A model generated the notes under the pieces. That model saw only the letters and a list, made by a program, of their open reading frames with translations, did no database searches and was not told where the DNA came from. The position numbers and the translations under genes are program-made. Positions 24,131 through 27,466 of a stretch of DNA of 27,466 bases are shown in pieces. The stretch is from an uncultured Flavobacteriia bacterium (GTDB lineage: Bacteria; Bacteroidota; Bacteroidia; Flavobacteriales_D; Crocinitomicaceae). Numbering within the stretch: the first letter of the stretch is position 1; the number at the start of each line of letters is the position of its first letter. The stretch is from assembly GCA_903887095.1 (NCBI GenBank), contig CAISOQ010000388.1, positions 1 through 27,466 of the forward strand, read 5' to 3'.

Positions 24131-24610
24131 CTATTTTTCGGGACTTAGTGTTTCAATCATTTTTTCCCAGAATTCCTCAGATGAAACCACACATCCCTGG
24201 TTCAACAATCGATGTGCTTCCATTTCTCTTTCTCCTTGAATTGACTTACTTGTCTTAAAATAATTCAAGAGACCCGCTTGATTCGATAGCGCAGTATGTA
24301 TTGACTCTACAGTTGATAAATCGACGTTTTCGCCTGGTTTTGGCGAAACAGAGATTAAATGAATAATGTCTGTTCCTACATAAAACAGCATTAATGAATT
24401 TGCACTCCTAAACTCAAAATAACGAAGTTTTTCATATACTCGTTGCAACACCGTGTCACTAAACAGACCTATAAGTTCAACCGCTTTTTGGGGTTCTTCC
24501 AAGTTCATTTTTTCCCATTCCTCGGCATGAACACCATTCACAATCAGGAATTGTTTCAGCTCATCCTGAAAATGCTCTAACTCATCATCCGCAAGCAATC
24601 GGTATTTCAT
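24131..24610 (-). CDS. DUF6495-like conserved Bacteroidota protein
   Basis: This is a 159-residue soluble protein with no signal peptide or membrane segment. The N-terminus MKYRLLADDELEHFQDELKQ followed by FLIVNGVHAEEWEKMN is the pattern I associate with DUF6495, a small uncharacterised family of Flavobacteriia. The middle has LQRVYEKLRYFEF and a strand-rich LMLFYVGTDIIHLISVS, and the end is helical. The frame could start 30 bases further upstream, but that start would lie upstream of the probable transcription start, so ATG 24610 is preferred; a perfect -7 element lies 12 bases upstream of it. It is divergent from dxr, which suggests no shared message. Function unknown. Confidence 0.75.
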   Translation of the reverse strand: MKYRLLADDELEHFQDELKQFLIVNGVHAEEWEKMNLEEPQKAVELIGLFSDTVLQRVYEKLRYFEFRSANSLMLFYVGTDIIHLISVSPKPGENVDLSTVESIHTALSNQAGLLNYFKTSKSIQGEREMEAHRLLNQGCVVSSEEFWEKMIETLSPEK

Positions 24611-24622
24611 TGTTTTTTTGTG

Positions 24623-24630
24623 CAAAAATA
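24623..24630 (-). promoter_or_regulatory. -7 element for the DUF6495-like gene
   Basis: On the minus strand TATTTTTG is a full match to TAnnTTTG, 12 bases before the ATG at 24610. A TTG lies 15 bases upstream, which is too close for a standard -33 element. Confidence 0.5.
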
Positions 24631-24678
24631 GTGAAATCATGAATCCAATAAATGCATCTTACAAAGAGTGAAATATCG

Positions 24679-24686
24679 TATTTTTG
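24679..24686 (+). promoter_or_regulatory. -7 element for dxr
   Basis: TATTTTTG is a full match to TAnnTTTG and ends 5 bases before the ATG at 24692, predicting a leaderless or near-leaderless message. No clear -33 element was seen. Confidence 0.5.
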
Positions 24687-24691
24687 AGGCA

Positions 24692-25852
24692 ATGACACAG
24701 AAAAAAGGTATTGCCATTCTAGGCTCAACAGGCTCAATAGGTACACAAGCGCTTGAAGTTATTGCTGCCTATCCAGATTTTTTTGATCTTCAAGTGATCA
24801 CAGCCGGCAAAAATGCTGACTTACTTATTGAGCAAGCGCTTAAATTTCAGCCTAATACGGTTGTGATTTCCGATGAGGCACAGTATCAAAAAGTAAAAAC
24901 GGCCCTTAGCAAAGAAGATATTCATGTTTATGCTGGTGACGAAGCACTTTGTCAGGTTGTTGAATCAAATGATGTCCATACGGTTCTTACCGCGCTTGTG
25001 GGTTATGCAGGTTTAAAGCCGACCCTTCGTGCGATTTACGCTAAAAAAACCATCGCATTAGCCAACAAGGAAACACTGGTTGTTGCCGGTGAGCTTGTTA
25101 CACGCCTAGCAAGAGAAAATGGCGTAAACATTTACCCTGTCGATTCTGAACACTCAGCTATTTTTCAATGTTTGGTTGGAGAGTTCCACAATAAAATTGA
25201 AAAAATTTACCTTACAGCGTCTGGTGGCCCGTTCCGTGGATGGACCGAAGAGCAGCTTAAAACTGTAAAAAAAGAACAAGCCTTAAAACACCCTAATTGG
25301 TCAATGGGCGCAAAAATAACGATAGATTCTGCCACCCTTATGAACAAAGGATTAGAGGTAATAGAGGCAAAATGGTTGTTCAATTTAAAGCCAGAAGAAA
25401 TCGATGTAATTGTGCATCCTCAGTCCATCGTTCACTCGCTTGTGCAATTTCAAGATGGAAGTATGAAAGCACAAATGGGCTTGCCTGACATGAAATTACC
25501 CATTCAATTTGCGCTAACATTCCCTGATCGATTTCAAACAGATTTTCCTCGTTTCAATTTTATGGATTATCCCCAACTCACTTTTGAGAAACCAGATAGA
25601 GCCGTTTTTAAAAACTTGGATCTTGCTTTCAAAGCAATGGAAATGGGAGGAACAGCCGCGTGTATATTAAATGCTGCGAATGAGGTTTCTGTAGAGGCTT
25701 TTTTGAAGGATCAAATTCAATTTCTTGATATTGCAGAAATCAATGAAAAAACAATGTTGGGTTTGAACTTTGTTCCGAATCCGGCATACGAAGACTATGT
25801 AGAAAGTGACCTACAAGCTAGGGCCTTTGCACAATCTTTGGTAAAGAAATAA
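24692..25852 (+). CDS. dxr: 1-deoxy-D-xylulose 5-phosphate reductoisomerase
   Basis: This is a 386-residue cytoplasmic enzyme of the MEP isoprenoid pathway that converts DXP to MEP with NADPH. The N-terminal nucleotide loop ILGSTGSIGTQ is at residues 10-20. ALANKETLVVAGE follows, then the metal ligands Asp151 and Glu153 in PVDSEHSAIFQ and Glu222/Glu225 in MNKGLEVIEAKWLF. The flexible substrate loop GAKITIDSATLMNKG and VHPQSIVHSLVQF are intact, so the enzyme should be active and in principle sensitive to fosmidomycin-type inhibitors. An in-frame GTG at 24668 would extend it by eight residues, but ATG 24692 fits the family and directly follows a perfect -7 element. Its stop lies 8 bases from the stop of the convergent phosphoesterase gene. 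Confidence 0.97.
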   Translation: MTQKKGIAILGSTGSIGTQALEVIAAYPDFFDLQVITAGKNADLLIEQALKFQPNTVVISDEAQYQKVKTALSKEDIHVYAGDEALCQVVESNDVHTVLTALVGYAGLKPTLRAIYAKKTIALANKETLVVAGELVTRLARENGVNIYPVDSEHSAIFQCLVGEFHNKIEKIYLTASGGPFRGWTEEQLKTVKKEQALKHPNWSMGAKITIDSATLMNKGLEVIEAKWLFNLKPEEIDVIVHPQSIVHSLVQFQDGSMKAQMGLPDMKLPIQFALTFPDRFQTDFPRFNFMDYPQLTFEKPDRAVFKNLDLAFKAMEMGGTAACILNAANEVSVEAFLKDQIQFLDIAEINEKTMLGLNFVPNPAYEDYVESDLQARAFAQSLVKK

Positions 25853-25860
25853 TGTACTGA

Positions 25861-27114
25861 TTATGCCCTGTCTTTGACAAGTTCGATTACCGTAATTTCT
25901 GGTAAAATACCAACTCTGCCAGGAAAACCCAAGAAACCAAATCCCCTGTTAACATATAAGAACTTCTCGTCTTTCTTATAAAGGCCGGCCCATTGCGGAT
26001 AAATATATTTTGATGGACTCCATTTAAAGCCTGGGATTTCAATACCGAATTGCATGCCGTGTGTATGTCCCGACAAGGTAATGTGAACATGATGCTCGTG
26101 CTGCAATGTTACAGCCTCCCAATGCGACGGGTCATGTGAAAGCAATATTGTAAAATCGCCTTGGGAAATGCCCTCACTCGCTTTTGGCAAGTCGCCATGC
26201 TTAACAAAGCCTTTCTTTCCCCAATTTTCAACCCCAACCAATGCAATGGACTGACCATCTTTTTCAATCCGCACATGTTCGTTAAGCAGTAATCGAAAAC
26301 CTAATTCCTTTTGAATTTGTTTAAGTCGGTCCAAATTTGCTTCCTTCGCAGCCTCAGATGGCCAAGGTAAATAGTCCCCATAATCATGATTGCCCAAGAT
26401 AGAGTATTTTCCAAATGGCGCCTTTAAGGCTGAAAAATGATCCATCCAATCATCCATTTCATCGGCCTTGTTATTTACCAAGTCGCCAGTAAATACAAGT
26501 AGATCACTTTCTTGCGAATTGGCTAATTCAATACCCCTTCTAACAGCAATTGGGTCATCAAAACTTCCACTATGGATATCCGAAAGCTGCGTAATTGTAA
26601 AACCATCAAATGCTTCGGGCAAATCTCTAAAACGCAATTTCACTTTGTGAACAGTGAAATCATACTTGCCTTTTACAGCGCCATATATCATTCCAGCAAA
26701 TGGAATCGCCGCTAAACCAAAGGCAATTTGACTGACAAACTTTCTTCTTTCAGGAAGGTAATTGATTGTTTTATGGTCGTTCAACCAATTGTTTAAAAAT
26801 GCATAAATCCCAAAACCTATGCGACCAATGTCTTCCACAAAAAGAAAACTTATTATTACGAGTTTAGGAACCAGCGAAATCATTAATGCCGCCAAAACCC
26901 AGCCTACTTGTCTTCCCGGACCATTGGCGAATTTACCCGTGAAACTGTAGTAAAAAATAACAGCCAAAATAAAGAGGTCTATCCCCCAATACGTCCAATG
27001 GATTAAAGTGGAAGAATTGATGTTCCATTTAGAGGTGAGTGTCTTTAATCCATGGAAGGCATAAAAGTCAACCAGCAACCAAATTGAAATAGTGATAAGT
27101 ACTCTATACAACAT
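25861..27114 (-). CDS. Polytopic metallophosphoesterase (YkuE-like)
   Basis: This is a 417-residue protein. Three membrane helices lie in the first 95 residues (about 4-20, 40-58 and 70-92), and a fourth hydrophobic segment at about 128-146 is preceded by PERRKFVSQ, a twin-arginine-like motif. The rest is a calcineurin-like phosphoesterase domain with all five metal motifs: SDIH (Asp179, His181), GDLVNN (about 210), GNHDYG (241-246), LSHDP (about 327) and GHTHG (349-353). YkuE relatives hydrolyse phospholipid-type or other phosphomonoester/diester substrates at the membrane; the substrate here is unknown. The catalytic domain most likely faces the periplasm. The start ATG at 27114 has a good promoter 10 bases upstream. 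It is convergent with dxr. Confidence 0.9.
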   Translation of the reverse strand: MLYRVLITISIWLLVDFYAFHGLKTLTSKWNINSSTLIHWTYWGIDLFILAVIFYYSFTGKFANGPGRQVGWVLAALMISLVPKLVIISFLFVEDIGRIGFGIYAFLNNWLNDHKTINYLPERRKFVSQIAFGLAAIPFAGMIYGAVKGKYDFTVHKVKLRFRDLPEAFDGFTITQLSDIHSGSFDDPIAVRRGIELANSQESDLLVFTGDLVNNKADEMDDWMDHFSALKAPFGKYSILGNHDYGDYLPWPSEAAKEANLDRLKQIQKELGFRLLLNEHVRIEKDGQSIALVGVENWGKKGFVKHGDLPKASEGISQGDFTILLSHDPSHWEAVTLQHEHHVHITLSGHTHGMQFGIEIPGFKWSPSKYIYPQWAGLYKKDEKFLYVNRGFGFLGFPGRVGILPEITVIELVKDRA

Positions 27115-27124
27115 AATAATTAAA

Positions 27125-27156
27125 CAAAAATAAGCACCCTTTGTTGCTGCAGCAAT
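27125..27156 (-). promoter_or_regulatory. Promoter of the metallophosphoesterase gene
   Basis: On the minus strand ATTG (27156-27153) is followed by 20 bases and then TATTTTTG (27132-27125), a full -7 match and a one-mismatch -33. The ATG follows 10 bases later. A perfect 12-base palindrome, TTGCTGCAGCAA (27144-27155), fills the -33 and the upstream spacer. Confidence 0.6.
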
Positions 27157-27184
27157 AAATAATCACAAATAAGATAAAAGCAAT

Positions 27185-27206
27185 AAAAAAGCCGCTTTCG
27201 CGGCTT
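27185..27206 (-). terminator. Rho-independent terminator of the BlaI-like gene
   Basis: On the minus strand AAGCCGC, loop GAAA, GCGGCTT is followed by a run of U (six A on the plus strand, 27185-27190). The GNRA-type tetraloop and five G/C pairs make it strong. It begins 3 bases after the stop codon at 27210. Confidence 0.85.
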
Positions 27207-27209
27207 CTG

Positions 27210-27466
27210 CTAAATGTCATTTTTAAGGTCTTGCTTGTTATTGTCGTAATAATTCACCAGCAGATGTTTCATAAGATATTCTCTGTACTTCTCTCTCGAG
27301 ACTTTTGGAGTGTATAAATAACCTCTTCCAACGGACCTGTGCTTTATAAATTTTTTACGCTCAAGAATTCTTACAATCGTTGAGGTCGTATTGTACGCAG
27401 GTTTTGGATCGTTAAACAACTCCTGAATATCTTTGACTGCTGCCTTCTGAAGTTTCCACAATTTTA
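27210..27466 (-). CDS. BlaI/MecI-family winged-helix repressor, N-terminus cut by window edge
   Basis: The frame is open from the window end, so the true start lies outside; an internal TTG at 27461 is not a likely start. The visible part reads KLWKLQKAAVKDIQELFNDP, then KPAYNTTSTIVRILERKKFI with HRSVGRGYLYTP. This is the winged-helix DNA-binding domain of BlaI/MecI/CopY repressors, in which the PAYNT-x-STIVRIL helix is the recognition helix. The C-terminal helix is a short dimerisation segment. Relatives usually pair with an M56-family BlaR1-like sensor protease that cleaves them; no such gene lies downstream, and upstream is not visible. A strong terminator follows immediately, so this gene ends its transcription unit. 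Targets are unknown; regulation of a neighbouring envelope or antibiotic-response gene is possible. Confidence 0.85.
   Translation of the reverse strand, partial: KLWKLQKAAVKDIQELFNDPKPAYNTTSTIVRILERKKFIKHRSVGRGYLYTPKVSREKYREYLMKHLLVNYYDNNKQDLKNDI

Noticed and set aside
1..27466. CRISPR arrays, tRNA, rRNA and riboswitches
   Set aside because: No regularly spaced repeats, cloverleaf sequences or known riboswitch-like leaders were seen on either strand.

Overview
The window looks like a chromosomal segment of a member of the Bacteroidota, probably Flavobacteriales. Supporting signs are a type IX secretion (T9SS) cargo protein with a C-terminal sorting domain, a PorP/SprF outer-membrane protein, a lamin-tail-domain surface protein, a BlaI/MecI-type repressor, DUF2911 and DUF6495-like proteins, AT-rich DNA, no obvious Shine-Dalgarno sites, and repeated matches to the Bacteroidota sigma-factor -7 element TAnnTTTG just ahead of start codons. 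Most of the content is housekeeping or conserved chromosomal genes. I see no CRISPR array, tRNA, rRNA, integrase or transposase, and no gene-free stretch reaches 300 bases.

Layout. 1-202 (-): start of a small lipoprotein gene cut by the window edge. 301-2204 (+): a translationally overlapping pair, a methionine/glutamine-type aminotransferase and an omega-amidase, which together fit the glutamine-driven last step of methionine salvage. 2279-4117 (+): a T9SS type A cargo protein ending in a strong terminator. 4170-9017 (+): a small YqaA-like membrane protein, fructose-1,6-bisphosphatase and the transcription-repair coupling factor Mfd. 9035-12675 (+): two overlapping glycosyltransferases and an overlapping secreted alpha/beta hydrolase. 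12676-16560 (-): a LETM1-related protein and a large lamin-tail-domain surface protein. 16624-18203 (+): aspartate-semialdehyde dehydrogenase and a DinB-family protein. 18244-24610 (-): a tiny coupled ORF, PorP/SprF, a fragment of a suppressor-of-fused (SUFU) gene, a 1054-residue AsmA-like protein, the intact SUFU gene, a DUF2911/TPR protein and a DUF6495-like protein. 24692-25852 (+): DXP reductoisomerase. 25861-27466 (-): a polytopic metallophosphoesterase and, at the edge, a BlaI/MecI-family repressor with its own terminator.

The main structural oddity is an 80-bp direct repeat (79 of 80 identical) at 19265-19344 and 22572-22651. It flanks the whole AsmA-like gene. One copy is the 3' end of the SUFU gene. 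The other lies just downstream of the AsmA-like gene and reads in the same frame as a 36-residue ORF with its own ATG. The single difference is a synonymous Leu codon change. This looks like a 3.3-kb unit inserted at, or duplicated with, the SUFU 3' end.

Other points of interest are the bacterial LETM1-related protein, a promoter-terminator-start-codon pile-up at 4133-4172, promoter elements so close to ATG that leaderless mRNAs are likely, and a twin-arginine-like motif inside the polytopic metallophosphoesterase.
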